Assembly: GCF_900156815.1 (NCBI RefSeq)
Contig: NZ_FTOT01000001.1
Span: 744,001-808,000, forward strand
Source: Gemmobacter megaterium
Lineage (GTDB): Bacteria; Pseudomonadota; Alphaproteobacteria; Rhodobacterales; Rhodobacteraceae
Direction: 5' to 3'
DNA: 64,000 bases
Below are positions 20,999-32,275 of this stretch, one piece after another (positions within the stretch are counted from its first letter, which is position 1; the number at the start of each line of letters is the position of its first letter). Below the pieces are notes generated by a model, which was not told where the DNA came from, searched no databases, and saw nothing but the letters and a program-made list of their open reading frames with translations. Both the position numbers and the translations under genes were made by a program.

Positions 20999-21673
20999 AT
21001 GATCCCGTCCAGCTTTCCGCCCAAGGAAGAAATCGCCCGCCTGGCCGCAGGCATGTTGCTGGACATCAAGGCGGTGCATTTCTGCGCCGACCCGCCCTAT
21101 ACCTATGCCTCGGGCCTCAAGGGCCCGACCTATATCGACTGCCGCAAGCTGATCAGCTTTCCGCGCATCCGCTCGGTGCTGATGGATTTCCTGACCGTCA
21201 CGGTCATGCGCGACGCGGGGCTGGAGGCGTTCGACAACATCGCCGGGGGCGAAACCGCCGGCATCCCCTTTGCCGCGCTGGTGGCCGAGCGGATGGCGCT
21301 GCCAATGACCTATGTGCGCAAGAAACCCAAGGGATACGGTCGCAACGCCCGCATCGAAGGCGCCATGACCGAGGGGCAGCGCGTGCTGTTGGTCGAGGAT
21401 CTGACCACCGATGGCGGCAGCAAGCTGTCCTTTGTCGATGCGATCCGCGAAACCGGCGCGACCTGCGGCCATACGGCGGTGATCTTTTACTACGGCATCT
21501 TTGACGAAACCGTGCCGCGCCTGCGCGCGCATGGGGTCGAACTGTCGTGGCTGTGCACCTGGTGGGATGTGCTGGCCGTCGCCAAAGAGCGCAAGGCATT
21601 CGACGCCCGCACCCTGGCCGAGGTCGAGGCCTTCCTGACCAGCCCCGAGGCATGGCGCGCCGCCAACCCGTAA
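20999..21673 (+). CDS. pyrE: Orotate phosphoribosyltransferase
   Basis: Converts orotate plus PRPP to OMP in pyrimidine synthesis. Length is 224 aa. The PRPP-binding loop [14 protein letters not shown] (about residues 128-141) and the [13 protein letters not shown] segment are diagnostic. GGAG precedes ATG 20999. The 228-bp gap downstream contains only a weak candidate promoter for dnaB. Confidence 0.95.
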   Translation: MIPSSFPPKEEIARLAAGMLLDIKAVHFCADPPYTYASGLKGPTYIDCRKLISFPRIRSVLMDFLTVTVMRDAGLEAFDNIAGGETAGIPFAALVAERMALPMTYVRKKPKGYGRNARIEGAMTEGQRVLLVEDLTTDGGSKLSFVDAIRETGATCGHTAVIFYYGIFDETVPRLRAHGVELSWLCTWWDVLAVAKERKAFDARTLAEVEAFLTSPEAWRAANP

Positions 21674-21842
21674 AAAACCGGGGGATAACCCTGTGGGCAG
21701 GATGTGCAGACCATCGCGCCCCGACAGATCCGAATCGGCGATCTCGTGCCGGTCCTGTGTCGGTCCACAATAGGTGGTGGCGCAGACTCGGCATTCGCGT
21801 TATCCTTGGGCTTATACCGGACTTGTCCCCAGTTTCCTCCAC

Positions 21843-21872
21843 TTGCCCCTTGGCCGGTGGATCGGATAGGGG
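21843..21872 (+). promoter_or_regulatory. Weak candidate promoter for dnaB
   Basis: TTGCCC (21843-21848) and TAGGGG (21867-21872) are 18 bp apart, 30 bp upstream of the dnaB start. The spacing is acceptable but the -10 match is poor. It is listed as the best candidate in the pyrE-dnaB gap. Confidence 0.28.
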
Positions 21873-21901
21873 TCTGGTCTTGCAAAAACCGGCAGGCAGG
21901 C

Positions 21902-23395
21902 ATGAACGACATTGCAAAGATCGCGCCCGTGCCATCGGCACAGGTCGAACCCGACGCGTTGCCCCATAATATCGAGGCAGAGCAGCAGCTTCTTGGCGCT
22001 ATCCTGACGAACAACGATGTCTATGACCGCATCGCCGCGCTGGTGAAGGCCGAACATTTCTACGACCCCGTACATCAGCGCATCTTCGAGATTGCCGCCG
22101 CCCGCATCCAGAAGAACGCCCTTGCCTCTCCGGTGACGCTCAAGGCCTTTCTGGACGATGACGCCGGGTTGAAGGAACTGGGCGGCCCCGCCTATCTGGT
22201 GCGTCTGGCCGGGGCGGCCATTTCGGCCTTTGCCGCGCGCGATTATGCCCAGATGATCTATGACCTTGCCGTGCGACGCGAACTGATCGCGCTGGGGCGC
22301 GACATCGCGGACCGCGCAGCCAAGGTCGAGGTCAGCTCGGAGCCCCGCGACCAGATCACCGAGGCCGAACAACGCCTGTACAAGCTGGGCGAACAGGGCG
22401 TTGCCGAACGCGGGTTCCAGTCGTTCCTGCGCGCGGTGACAGCGGCGGTCGATGTGGCCAATGCCGCCTATCAACGTGGCGGCGGCCTGTCGGGCATTCC
22501 CACCGCGCTGATCGACCTCGACAAGAAGCTGGGCGGCCTGCATCCGTCGGATCTGATCATTCTGGCCGGGCGCCCCTCGATGGGGAAAACCTCGCTGGCC
22601 ACCAACATCGCCTTCAACGTCGCCAAGGCCTACAAACGCGGGCGCAAACCCGATGGCAGCGATGGGGCCGTCGAAGGCGGGGTCGTCGGTTTCTTCAGCC
22701 TGGAAATGTCGGCCGAACAGCTTGCCGCACGGATCCTGTCCGAAGCGTCAGAGGTGCCCAGCGAACAAATCCGCCGCGGCGACATGACAGAGCATGAGTT
22801 CCGCCGTTTTGTCGAAGCGGCCAAGGCGCTGGAATCCTGCCCGCTCTATATCGACGATACGCCGGCCCTGCCCATCAGCCAGGTCGCGGCCCGTGCCCGG
22901 CGGCTCAAGCGGACCCATGGCCTCGATGTGCTGATGGTGGACTATCTGCAACTGCTCAAGGGCTCGTCCAAGGACAACCGCGTGCAGGAGGTCTCCGAGA
23001 TCACCCAAGGCCTCAAGGCGATTGCCAAGGAACTGAACATCCCGGTCATCGCCCTGTCGCAGTTGTCGCGCGCCGTCGAAAGCCGCGAGGACAAGCGCCC
23101 CCAACTGTCCGACCTGCGGGAATCAGGCTCGATCGAACAGGATGCCGATGTGGTGATGTTCGTGTTCCGCGAAGAATACTACAAGGAACGCGAAAAGCCG
23201 TCGGATCACGAGCTGGAAAAGATGGCCGCCTGGCAACAGGTGATGGAAAACTGCCATGGCAAGGCCGAGGTGATCATCGGCAAACAGCGCCACGGCCCCA
23301 TCGGCACGGTGGAACTGTCGTTCGAAGGCCGCTTTACCCGCTTTGGCAACCTGGCCCGCGAATGGCAGTCCGACCGGGGCGGCGACGCCTACTAG
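21902..23395 (+). CDS. dnaB: Replicative DNA helicase DnaB
   Basis: Hexameric helicase that unwinds DNA at the replication fork, 497 aa. The N-terminal DnaG-interacting domain (about residues 20-125, [13 protein letters not shown]) is followed by a RecA-like domain with Walker [10 protein letters not shown] (about 223-231) and Walker [10 protein letters not shown]. The sequence is continuous, with no intein insertion at the P-loop, a common intein site. ATG 21902 (MNDIAKI) is chosen from the family N-terminus. Confidence 0.96.
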   Translation: MNDIAKIAPVPSAQVEPDALPHNIEAEQQLLGAILTNNDVYDRIAALVKAEHFYDPVHQRIFEIAAARIQKNALASPVTLKAFLDDDAGLKELGGPAYLVRLAGAAISAFAARDYAQMIYDLAVRRELIALGRDIADRAAKVEVSSEPRDQITEAEQRLYKLGEQGVAERGFQSFLRAVTAAVDVANAAYQRGGGLSGIPTALIDLDKKLGGLHPSDLIILAGRPSMGKTSLATNIAFNVAKAYKRGRKPDGSDGAVEGGVVGFFSLEMSAEQLAARILSEASEVPSEQIRRGDMTEHEFRRFVEAAKALESCPLYIDDTPALPISQVAARARRLKRTHGLDVLMVDYLQLLKGSSKDNRVQEVSEITQGLKAIAKELNIPVIALSQLSRAVESREDKRPQLSDLRESGSIEQDADVVMFVFREEYYKEREKPSDHELEKMAAWQQVMENCHGKAEVIIGKQRHGPIGTVELSFEGRFTRFGNLAREWQSDRGGDAY

Positions 23396-23509
23396 GGCGC
23401 GCAACGCCGCGCATCCGCCCGTGCTGCACCGCACAGCCCCGCCAGCGGCGCCCTGTTCCCATTCCTGCTGCGCCTGCTATATGAAGGGCGACAGCTCAAG
23501 GGGGACGAC

Positions 23510-24742
<1,233 letters not shown>

Positions 24743-24786
24743 GGACCGCGTCCCTTCATCTTGCCAAAAATACCCACAGGGGGTTT

Positions 24787-24812
24787 TCAAGGGGGCGCGT
24801 GTGCCCCCTTGA
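24787..24812. terminator. Bidirectional hairpin between trpB and der
   Basis: A perfect 10-bp stem (TCAAGGGGGC / GCCCCCTTGA) with a 6-nt loop lies between the convergent trpB and der genes. Just to its left (about 24758-24786) is a copy of the recurrent intergenic motif CATCTTGCC-AAAATACCC...GGGGG. It likely terminates transcription from one or both sides, although only short T/A runs flank it. Confidence 0.5.
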
Positions 24813-24878
24813 GACATCTCCGCCCATGCAACGCCGGTGGTCCAGGCCCCAGGGACGGCATCCGCCGCCCCGGACCCG

Positions 24879-26366
24879 TCACTCCCGGCCCGAACGTTCC
24901 TTGCCGCTCTTTCCGGCCTTGCCGTCCATGTGCTTGCGCAGGCGCGAGGGCGTGTGGAACTTCTTCTCGCGGTAGGGGTTCTGGTCGCCCTGTCCGCGCA
25001 GGAAAATACGGATCGGCGTGCCCGGCATGTCAAAGTCGGCCCGCAACCCGTTGACGAGATAGCGTTTATAGCTCTCCGGCAGTTCATCGGGACGCGAACA
25101 TTTCACCACGAAGCCCGGCGGGCGGGTCTTGGCCTGGGTGATGTAGCGCAGTTTGATCCGGTGGCCGCCCGGTGCAGGCGGCGGGTGCGCTTCGGTCATG
25201 GCGCCCAGCCACTGGTTCAGCTTGGCGGTCGGAATGCGGCGGTTCCAGACCTCATGCGCCTTCAGGATCGCGGTATGCAGCCGGTCCATGCCCCGGCCCG
25301 TCTTGGCCGAAATCGTCACCAGCGGCGCACCGCGCAACTGCGGCAGCAGGCGCTCGAACATCTCTTTCAGCTCGGCGAGCTTTTCCTGCTTGTCCTCTTC
25401 CAGATCCCATTTGTTGACCGCCACCACCACGGCGCGGCCTTCGGTTTCGGCAAAGTCCGCGATCCGCAAATCCTGGGTCTCGAACGGAATATCCGCATCC
25501 AGCAGCACCACGACCACCTCGGCAAAGCGCACCGCGCGCAACCCGTCGGCCACCGACAGCTTTTCCAGCTTTTCGACGACCTTGGCCTTTTTCCGCATCC
25601 CTGCGGTGTCCCAGATGCGCACATGGGTACCCATCCATTCGGACTTGACCGAGATGGCATCGCGGGTGATGCCGGCCTCGGGGCCGGTCAACATGCGGTC
25701 TTCGCCCAGGATCTTGTTCACCAGCGTCGATTTGCCCGCATTCGGGCGCCCGATGATGGCAATCTGCAACGGCTTGGCCGCGGTGATCAGCGGGGCCGCG
25801 CCCTCGTCCTCGCTATCCTCGGGGATATCGACATCGACTTCGGGCGCATCCAGCGCCGCGCGTTCGGCGAATTGCTCGGCGATCGGGCGCAGCACATGAT
25901 AGATGTCCTCCATCCCCTCGCCATGCTCGGCCGAAATCCGCAACGGCTCGCCAAGCCCAAGCTCCCAGGCTTCCAGCGCCCCGGCCTCGCCGGCCTTGCC
26001 TTCGGCCTTGTTCACACCAAGAATCACCTGCGCACGCTTGCGACGCAAAATGTCGGCAAAAACCTTGTCGGTCGGCGTCACGCCCACCCGTCCGTCGATC
26101 AGGAACAGGCACACATCGGCCATGTCCACCGCGCGTTCGGTCAGGCGGCGCATCCGGCCCTGAAGGCTGTCATCGGTGACTTCCTCCAGCCCGGCCGTGT
26201 CGATCACGGTGAATCGCATATCCATCAACCGGGCGTCGCCCTCGCGCAGGTCGCGGGTCACGCCGGGCTGGTCATCCACCAGCGCCAGACGCTTGCCCAC
26301 CAGACGGTTGAACAGCGTGGACTTGCCCACATTGGGGCGGCCGACGATGGCAAGGGTAAAGGTCAT
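24879..26366 (-). CDS. der: Ribosome-associated GTPase Der (EngA)
   Basis: Essential double-GTPase needed for 50S ribosome assembly, 495 aa. Two G domains are visible: the first P-loop GRPNVGKS at residues 8-15 and the second GRPNAGKS at about 206-213, with NKAE and NKWD guanine-specificity motifs. The C-terminal KH-like domain is followed by a basic tail (residues about 460-495). It is downstream of bamB on the same strand. Confidence 0.96.
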   Translation of the reverse strand: MTFTLAIVGRPNVGKSTLFNRLVGKRLALVDDQPGVTRDLREGDARLMDMRFTVIDTAGLEEVTDDSLQGRMRRLTERAVDMADVCLFLIDGRVGVTPTDKVFADILRRKRAQVILGVNKAEGKAGEAGALEAWELGLGEPLRISAEHGEGMEDIYHVLRPIAEQFAERAALDAPEVDVDIPEDSEDEGAAPLITAAKPLQIAIIGRPNAGKSTLVNKILGEDRMLTGPEAGITRDAISVKSEWMGTHVRIWDTAGMRKKAKVVEKLEKLSVADGLRAVRFAEVVVVLLDADIPFETQDLRIADFAETEGRAVVVAVNKWDLEEDKQEKLAELKEMFERLLPQLRGAPLVTISAKTGRGMDRLHTAILKAHEVWNRRIPTAKLNQWLGAMTEAHPPPAPGGHRIKLRYITQAKTRPPGFVVKCSRPDELPESYKRYLVNGLRADFDMPGTPIRIFLRGQGDQNPYREKKFHTPSRLRKHMDGKAGKSGKERSGRE

Positions 26367-26384
26367 GGCGTCAGTCTCCGGTCG

Positions 26385-26408
26385 GGCGCGGGATCAGACA
26401 CCCGCGCC
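26385..26408. other. Hairpin between bamB and der
   Basis: A perfect 8-bp inverted repeat GGCGCGGG / CCCGCGCC with an 8-nt loop lies in the 70-bp gap. No T-run follows on the minus strand. It may attenuate or process the bamB-der transcript. Confidence 0.3.
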
Positions 26409-26436
26409 AAGCCCTGCGCCATACACGCTTTCGCCG

Positions 26437-27783
26437 TCAGCGAAAAGCCTGAACCTGACCGTTGGAGGTGACGACGAACAGCGTGCCCCCCGCAACTGCC
26501 GGAGGGGCCGTGGCCCCGGCAGGCATCTGGATCACCCCCAGTGGTGCCCCGCTTTCGGGCGAGAAGAATCGCACCAGCCCGTCGGACGACGCGACGACCA
26601 GCCGCCCCCCGGCCAGAACAGGCCCGAAATGCGCGACAGTCGCGCCCTGGCGCCGCACGCGATCACGGGTGAAATGCCCCATCGGGACCGACCACACCGT
26701 CTCGCCGGTGGCCGCATCCAGCCGCACCAGCGACCCGATGTCCGACACCAGGAACACCGCGTTGCCCACGGGCCAGACTGGCCCCATCGCCCCTTCGCGG
26801 GCCTCCCACAGCATGGCGCCGGTATCGGCGGCAAACGCCGCCGTCCGCCCCGCGGCAGAGCCGACATAGACCTTGCCACCCGCCACCACCGGATCGCCGG
26901 TCAGTTCGACGACAAAGGCGGCGGCACGACCGGCCCGCTGCCCGACTACCGCGCCCTGCCACCGGGGTTCGCCCTTGGCACGGTCCAGCGCAATCACCTG
27001 CCCCGACGAGAAGGGCATGATGACCAGCCGGTCCGCGACCGCCGGAGCCGTGCCACCGGCCATCCCTGCACCATCACGCACGCCGGACTGCACCCAGACG
27101 ATCTTGCCATCGGCGGCATTCACCGCCCAGCTTGCCCCGTCGCGCCCGACCACATAGACCGTGCCGCCGACAACGGCCGGGGCCCCGGCCACCGGGCCAT
27201 CGAATTTCTGCCGCCAGATCACAGCGCCCGAGGCAGGGTCGAGCGCCAGCAGCTCGCCAAAGCCGGTGCTCACGAACAGCTTGCCATCGGCAAATGCCAG
27301 ACCGCCGCCGCCCGCCGCCTCGGAGCTTTCCCCTGCGGGTGTCACATCCACCGACCAAACAGTGCCGCCCGACGCCGCCGACAACGCCGTCAGCCGGTTA
27401 CGGGCATCCATGGCATAGACAGTGCCGCCAGCCACGATCGGCGCGGTCACGATCCGGTTGCGCCGGTTGTCGCCGGTTCCGATGGCTGCGCTCCAGATCC
27501 GCTGCGGGGCCGATGACAGCGCCAGATGCGGCATCGACCGCGATGCGCTGCCCGCACGATGGGTCCAGTCGGCAATGCCAACCGCCGCCCCGAGCGCTAC
27601 CGGCACGGACCTGTTTTCGGGCGCCGCCGGATCGGCAACACGCGCACCTTCTGCCGCAGGCAGGGTCTCGTCCAGCGGCGTGCGGGTGTCGAACCGCTGT
27701 CCGGCCAGATAGGTCGGACGTTCGCACCCGGCCAGCACGCCAACCAGCGCCACCGCCCCCACCAGACCAAGGATCTTTGCCAC
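26437..27783 (-). CDS. bamB: PQQ-repeat beta-propeller lipoprotein, BamB-like
   Basis: A 448-aa exported protein. GTG 27783 follows GGGGAAAG and gives a classic lipoprotein signal ending LAGC (Cys at residue 20). The mature part consists of repeated PQQ-type beta-propeller blades (recurring G-x-VYAMDA / G-x-V-x-W patterns). Together with the neighbours yfgM-like and der, in the same order as E. coli yfgM-bamB-der, this supports the outer-membrane protein assembly factor BamB. No ATG fits the signal peptide, and the frame upstream of 27783 is read-through of a shadow. Confidence 0.85.
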   Translation of the reverse strand: MAKILGLVGAVALVGVLAGCERPTYLAGQRFDTRTPLDETLPAAEGARVADPAAPENRSVPVALGAAVGIADWTHRAGSASRSMPHLALSSAPQRIWSAAIGTGDNRRNRIVTAPIVAGGTVYAMDARNRLTALSAASGGTVWSVDVTPAGESSEAAGGGGLAFADGKLFVSTGFGELLALDPASGAVIWRQKFDGPVAGAPAVVGGTVYVVGRDGASWAVNAADGKIVWVQSGVRDGAGMAGGTAPAVADRLVIMPFSSGQVIALDRAKGEPRWQGAVVGQRAGRAAAFVVELTGDPVVAGGKVYVGSAAGRTAAFAADTGAMLWEAREGAMGPVWPVGNAVFLVSDIGSLVRLDAATGETVWSVPMGHFTRDRVRRQGATVAHFGPVLAGGRLVVASSDGLVRFFSPESGAPLGVIQMPAGATAPPAVAGGTLFVVTSNGQVQAFR

Positions 27784-27842
27784 GATACGCTTTCCCCTGC
27801 CCTTTGCCGGTTTCCGCTGCCCCAAGGGACGCGGCCTGCGGC

Positions 27843-28511
27843 CTAGTTCTGCGCAGCCCCGGAGCCGCCGCCCAGCACCACAATCATCTGCCCCGCCCGC
27901 GCACGCAAGGCCGAAGGCGCCTGCGTATCGCCTGCCAGCGTGCGGAAATCCGCCAAGGCCCCGTCGCGGTCGCCTGCCGACAGCTTGTCCAGCGCGATCT
28001 GTTCCAGCGCCAGCGGGCGGAACGGGCGGCCCGGCTCTGCCAAGGCGGCCAGTCCGGCCGCACGCTCTTGCAGATCGACGCCTGCACCGGGTGCGGCCAG
28101 ACGGCGCAACGCCGCCAGATCGCGCCAGATCGGCGAAACCGAACCATCCGCCGCCACACCGGCAAGATCCGCCAGCGCCTTGTCCCGCGCCACACCCTCG
28201 GGCCCTGCCAGCGCCTCGCCAGCGGCCAGCAGGCGCAACATGGCGGCATTGTCGCCGGTCGCGGCAATGGCGGCCAGCGCCTCGGCACGCGCCGGAGCAT
28301 CGGGTGCATCCAGAGCGGCCAGGATAGAATCGCCAAATGCCTCGGCAGTCTGCCGGGCCTGATGGGCCTGCCATTCGTACCATGCGGCCCCGGCGACCAG
28401 CGCCACAACGCCTGCCACGCCGATCCAGCCATACCGGCGGAGATAGCCGAACAGACGGTCGCGGCGGACCTCGTCGGTCACTTCGTCAATGAAGCTGTCG
28501 GTGTTCGACAA
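27843..28511 (-). CDS. YfgM-like tetratricopeptide membrane protein, TTG start
   Basis: A 222-aa protein with a cytosolic N-terminus, one transmembrane helix (about residues 27-45) and a periplasmic Ala-rich helical region fitting TPR repeats. This is the layout of YfgM/Tpr_21 proteins, which in E. coli are ancillary to the SecYEG translocon and periplasmic chaperones. The start codon is TTG at 28511 with GGAGG six bases upstream; no nearby ATG fits. It heads the yfgM-bamB-der block. Confidence 0.8.
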   Translation of the reverse strand: MSNTDSFIDEVTDEVRRDRLFGYLRRYGWIGVAGVVALVAGAAWYEWQAHQARQTAEAFGDSILAALDAPDAPARAEALAAIAATGDNAAMLRLLAAGEALAGPEGVARDKALADLAGVAADGSVSPIWRDLAALRRLAAPGAGVDLQERAAGLAALAEPGRPFRPLALEQIALDKLSAGDRDGALADFRTLAGDTQAPSALRARAGQMIVVLGGGSGAAQN

Positions 28512-28538
28512 GGTCGCCTCCGTTGCAGGTCGGCCCGT

Positions 28539-28566
28539 CTTACACGCAAGCGCGCGGCCTTGCCAA
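28539..28566 (-). promoter_or_regulatory. Candidate promoter of the yfgM-bamB-der operon
   Basis: TTGGCA (28561-28566) and TGTAAG (28539-28544) on the minus strand are 16 bp apart, 28 bp upstream of the TTG start. This is a moderate sigma-70 match. Confidence 0.4.
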
Positions 28567-28671
28567 CCCCCGGACCGGCACCGGGCGACCGCCGGGCCAT
28601 TCTTTCACGCTCCAGCAAGCCCTTGGCCTCTGGCCCGAATGGCTGGTGGCCGGCAACCCGGCCCGCCACGA

Positions 28672-30522
28672 TCACGCAGGCGGTTGCGACACTTCGGCGG
28701 ATTGCCGCGCCCACATGGCCGCATAGCGCCCGTCGCGCGCCAGAAGTTCGTCGTGGCGGCCGCGCTCGACCACTTCGCCTTGCTCCAGCACGACGATCTC
28801 GTCGGCATCGGCAACGGTGGACAGCCGGTGCGCGATCATGATCACCGTGCGGCCTTCGCCCATCTCGCGCAGCGAATCCTGGATGTCGCGTTCCGTCTGG
28901 GTGTCGAGCGCGCTTGTCGCCTCGTCCAGCAAGAGGATCGGCGGGTTCTTCAACAATGTCCTGGCAATACCGACGCGCTGCTTTTCCCCGCCGGACAGTT
29001 TCAGGCCACGCTCCCCGACCTTGGTGTCATACCCTTCGGGCAGCGACATGATGAAATCGTGAATCCGTGCCGCGCGCGCGGCGCCCTCGACCTCGGCCCG
29101 GCTGGCATCGGGGCGGCCATAGGCGATGTTGTAGAACACGGTATCGTTGAACAGCACCGTATCCTGCGGCACCACGCCGATGGCGCCATGCAGACTGTCC
29201 TGCGTGACCTCGCGCAGATCCTGCCCGTCGATGCGCACGGCGCCTGCCGTCACATCATAGAACCGGAACAGCAGCCGCCCGATGGTTGACTTGCCGGATC
29301 CCGACGACCCCACCAGCGCCAGAGTATGGCCCGCAGGTATCCGCACAGAGACCCCTTTCAGGATCGGACGCGACGGGTCATAGGCGAAATGCACATCGTC
29401 CAGCACCACCTCGCCGCCCGTGACCTTCAGATCCGGCGCACCGGGCCGGTCCACGATCTCGGCGGGCTGGCCCAGCAGGCCGAACATCTCGCCCATATCG
29501 ACCAGCGCCTGCCGGATCTCGCGGTACACCGACCCAAGGAAGTTCAGCGGCATGGTGATCTGGATCATATAGGCATTGACCATCACGAAATCGCCCACCG
29601 TCAGGGTGCCCGCCTGTACCCCACGGGCCGCCATGACCATCACCGCCACCAGACCAAAGGTCAGCAGCAGGGTCTGGCCGATGTTGAGAAAGTTCAGCGA
29701 CTGCCCGGTCTGGACGGCGAATTTCTCATACCCCTCCATCGCGGCATCATAGCGCTCGGCCTCGCGCTTTTCGGCGCCGAAATACTTGACGGTTTCAAAG
29801 TTCAGAAGGCTGTCGATGGCCTTCTGGTTCGCGTCGGTGTCCAGTTCGTTCATCTTGCGGCGAATCTGCACCCGCCATTCGGTGACCCGAAAGGTGAAGA
29901 CGATATAGGCCGTGATCACCCCGACGACCGTCAGCATGTAGGACAGCCCGAAATAGCTGGCGAAAATGGCAGAAACGAGGATCAGCTCCAGGATCAGCGG
30001 CCCGATGGAAAACAGCAGGAACCGCAGCAGGAAGTCCACGCCCTTGACCCCCCGCTCGATGATCCGGCTGAGCCCTCCGGTCTTGCGGGTAATGTGATAT
30101 CGCAACGAAAGCTGGTGGATATGTGTGAAGGTTTCCAGCGCCAGCCGCCGCAAGGCCCGCTGGCCGACCCGGACAAACACGAAGTCGCGCAATTCCGCAA
30201 AGGCCGTGTTCAGCAGGCGCGCCAGCCCGTAGGCCACCGTCAAACCGACCGCCCCAAGGCCAAGGGCCGCAGCCAGCCCCTGGGGCGTTGCCGTGCTCAG
30301 GCCATCGACCGCCGCCTTGAAGAACCACGGGGTGGAGACCGAGATGATCTTGCCGACGAACAGCGCGATCAGCGCCAGAACGACGCGGCGTTTGACCCAG
30401 CCTTCGCCGTCCGGCCACAGATAGGGCACGACACGGCGCAGCGTCTGGCGTGCCGGGGCACGCGGAACATCCTGCGGCGCGGGATTGCGGGAGGGCGAGG
30501 GATCAGGGCGGGAAGCGGGCAT
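28672..30522 (-). CDS. Atm1-type ABC exporter (heavy-metal / glutathione conjugate class)
   Basis: A 616-aa half-transporter. An N-terminal six-helix ABC membrane domain (about residues 40-330) is followed by an ATPase domain with Walker A GSSGSGKST, the signature LSGGEKQRVGIART and Walker B ILLLDEATSALD. The long NTE and the NFETVKYFGAEKREAERYD segment are typical of Atm1/ABCB7 and HMT1 proteins that export glutathione-linked sulfur or metal compounds. ATG 30522 has GGAAGG six bases upstream; the longer start at 30585 would lie upstream of the predicted transcription start. The 160-bp gap downstream (28512-28671) carries only the yfgM promoter. Confidence 0.9.
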   Translation of the reverse strand: MPASRPDPSPSRNPAPQDVPRAPARQTLRRVVPYLWPDGEGWVKRRVVLALIALFVGKIISVSTPWFFKAAVDGLSTATPQGLAAALGLGAVGLTVAYGLARLLNTAFAELRDFVFVRVGQRALRRLALETFTHIHQLSLRYHITRKTGGLSRIIERGVKGVDFLLRFLLFSIGPLILELILVSAIFASYFGLSYMLTVVGVITAYIVFTFRVTEWRVQIRRKMNELDTDANQKAIDSLLNFETVKYFGAEKREAERYDAAMEGYEKFAVQTGQSLNFLNIGQTLLLTFGLVAVMVMAARGVQAGTLTVGDFVMVNAYMIQITMPLNFLGSVYREIRQALVDMGEMFGLLGQPAEIVDRPGAPDLKVTGGEVVLDDVHFAYDPSRPILKGVSVRIPAGHTLALVGSSGSGKSTIGRLLFRFYDVTAGAVRIDGQDLREVTQDSLHGAIGVVPQDTVLFNDTVFYNIAYGRPDASRAEVEGAARAARIHDFIMSLPEGYDTKVGERGLKLSGGEKQRVGIARTLLKNPPILLLDEATSALDTQTERDIQDSLREMGEGRTVIMIAHRLSTVADADEIVVLEQGEVVERGRHDELLARDGRYAAMWARQSAEVSQPPA

Positions 30523-30585
30523 GTCATACCTTCCAGGAGACACGCGCCGCACCGGCCCGCGCTCCGGTGGGGAGTTCAGGCCCAT

Positions 30586-30614
30586 GATCTAGGCCCGGCG
30601 TCAGGTCTGGTAAA
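30586..30614 (-). promoter_or_regulatory. Candidate promoter of the Atm1-like gene
   Basis: TTTACC (30609-30614) and TAGATC (30586-30591) on the minus strand are 17 bp apart and overlap the lysM terminator hairpin. Transcription would start near 30579, which supports the ATG at 30522. Confidence 0.35.
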
Positions 30615-30630
30615 CCCCCAAGCGGGGGTT
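30613..30630 (-). terminator. Hairpin at the end of the LysM gene
   Basis: A 7-bp perfect stem AACCCCC / GGGGGTT with a 4-nt loop begins at the LysM stop codon. It has a compact GC stem but only a short T tail, so it is a modest intrinsic terminator. Confidence 0.45.
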
Positions 30631-32201
30631 CAGTCCGGATCGGGCAGCGAAAACACCTGACCGGGATAGATCAGATGCGGATTGCGGATCTGCGTGCGGT
30701 TGGCCTCGAACACCTTGACGTATTCGATGCCCCGCCCATAGCGCTGCCGCGCGATACCCCACAATGTAAAGCCCGGCTGAACTGTCACAAGCTGCGCGGC
30801 CGTATCGCCCGTGCCGCCCTCGGTGGCCAGCGCGGCAGCCGCAGCCAGCGCCTCGGGCGCCTCGCGCAGGAAGGGGGTTTCCGAACGCGCCTCGACCTTG
30901 CCCTCGACAGTCACCTGATCTGCGCGCAGGGTATACAGGCCCGGATCCACTGGCGGCAGCGTGCCGTGCCAGGCGCCTGTTTCATCAACCAATGTATCAA
31001 GTTGCGGGGCGTTGTTCAGGTAAACCCTGATGACGGATCCCACGCCCCCCCTGCCTGCGACCCGCACCGCCCCGGCGTCCGAATAGGAAATCGTCTCGAT
31101 CGCCAGCTTCACATCCGTCGCGGGGCGCAACACCCTGACCCCCTGGTCCGACACCAGCAGGCTGGCCGGTTGTGTTGGCGCCGCTTCGGGCTGTGGCTGC
31201 GGTGTCGGGTCGGCGGCGACGGGCGCGGCTTCGCCGCTGGCGGCCTGCTGCGGCGATGGTGCGGTGGCGACAGCAGGGGGGTGCGGGGCCGGTGCCGGCA
31301 AGGTCGCGGCGGCTGAGCCTGCGGCAGCAGGCGGTTCCGGCGCCCCGGCAACCGCGGCTGGGGGTTCCGGCACAGCGGGTTGCGACGTGGTGATTTTCGG
31401 CACAGCGGGTTCCGGCACCGGGGGTGCCGCATCGCCCGATACGTCGGCTGTCAGCTCGGTCTCCGCCTCGGGCGGTGCTGCTGGCGGTTCGGCGCCGTCG
31501 GGTGCGGAACCTGCCGGCGCTTCCGCCGCCGGTGCGCCCGCTGCCGTGTCGGCGGCCATGGCCTGCGGCGGCTCCGCTGGCCCGGACTCTGCCATCCCGG
31601 CACCGGCAGCCGTCGGCGCGGCGGCGGGTGCTACGGGGTCCGCCGCCGGTTCGGGTTCGGGGGGCGGCGCCAGTTCGGCCACCGCAGGCACCGGAATGAC
31701 CGGCGCGATCACGACGCTTTCCACAGAGGCCAGGCTGCGTCCATCGGCCAGGTCCAGCCGCAGGGTCAACATGCGCGGCACCGATGCCGGGTCCAGCGAG
31801 AAGATCGCGGCAAAGCGGCCAGCGGAATCGACCCTCGCCTGCGCCACCTCGGCGCCGTCGATCAGGATCCCCACCCCGGCCCCGCCAATGCCGAGTCCCG
31901 CGACAATCGCGCTGCCGTCCGCGCCCAGACGGAACGTGTCGAACCGTGGCGGGGCTGGCTGCTGCACGCCGACCTCACCAGGCGGCGGCGCGGCAGGGTC
32001 GGGCACCGGCGCCACTGCGACCGGAGCGGGCGCAGGCGCCGCCGGAACGGGTGCAGGCGCAACCGGGGCCGCCACAGGTTGCACGGCCGGGGCTTCCGTC
32101 GTTCGTATCCAGAATTGCCAGCCCAGCACGGCCAGACTCACGACCACGCCACCGGCAACCGCCCCCAGCACCACACCGGACAGACCCGTCTTTTCCGTCA
32201 T
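30630..32201 (-). CDS. LysM-domain membrane-anchored protein with long Pro/Ala/Glu-rich region
   Basis: A 523-aa protein. One N-terminal transmembrane helix (about residues 9-30) is followed by a Pro/Ala-rich stretch. Then come an Ig-like region (about 80-170), a very low-complexity Ala/Pro/Glu segment (about 170-340), and a second Ig-like region. A C-terminal LysM domain (about 470-520, PGFTLWGIARQRYG) would bind peptidoglycan. ATG 32201 has AAGGGG six bases upstream. It is likely a periplasm-spanning cell-wall protein of unknown task. Confidence 0.82.
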   Translation of the reverse strand: MTEKTGLSGVVLGAVAGGVVVSLAVLGWQFWIRTTEAPAVQPVAAPVAPAPVPAAPAPAPVAVAPVPDPAAPPPGEVGVQQPAPPRFDTFRLGADGSAIVAGLGIGGAGVGILIDGAEVAQARVDSAGRFAAIFSLDPASVPRMLTLRLDLADGRSLASVESVVIAPVIPVPAVAELAPPPEPEPAADPVAPAAAPTAAGAGMAESGPAEPPQAMAADTAAGAPAAEAPAGSAPDGAEPPAAPPEAETELTADVSGDAAPPVPEPAVPKITTSQPAVPEPPAAVAGAPEPPAAAGSAAATLPAPAPHPPAVATAPSPQQAASGEAAPVAADPTPQPQPEAAPTQPASLLVSDQGVRVLRPATDVKLAIETISYSDAGAVRVAGRGGVGSVIRVYLNNAPQLDTLVDETGAWHGTLPPVDPGLYTLRADQVTVEGKVEARSETPFLREAPEALAAAAALATEGGTGDTAAQLVTVQPGFTLWGIARQRYGRGIEYVKVFEANRTQIRNPHLIYPGQVFSLPDPD

Positions 32202-32238
32202 TCCCATCCCCTTGCCGCCCCTTTCCCCCGAGGCGTGC

Positions 32239-32266
32239 TTGAAGCGACCATAGGAACCCTTGTAAC
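32239..32266 (+). promoter_or_regulatory. Candidate promoter of the LOG-family gene
   Basis: TTGAAG (32239-32244) and TGTAAC (32261-32266) are 16 bp apart, with the GTG start 33 bp further on. It overlaps the divergent lysM promoter. Confidence 0.4.
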
Positions 32267-32275
32267 AGAGGTCAA
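32247..32275 (-). promoter_or_regulatory. Predicted promoter of the LysM gene
   Basis: TTGACC (32270-32275) and TATGGT (32247-32252) on the minus strand are separated by 17 bp; the lysM start lies about 40 nt downstream of the expected transcription start. This is a good sigma-70-type match. Confidence 0.55.

Noticed and set aside
22560-22620. Intein in DnaB
   Set aside because: The P-loop region reads through without insertion and the protein has normal length.
26437-28383. A 648-aa version of the BamB-like protein
   Set aside because: The upstream 200 residues are an out-of-family Arg/Gly-rich read-through over the YfgM-like gene; GTG 27783 gives a proper lipoprotein signal and ribosome-binding site.
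31170-31700. Plus-strand Ala/Gly-rich frames opposite the LysM gene
   Set aside because: They mirror the Pro/Ala/Glu-rich low-complexity segment of the LysM protein and have no start signals.
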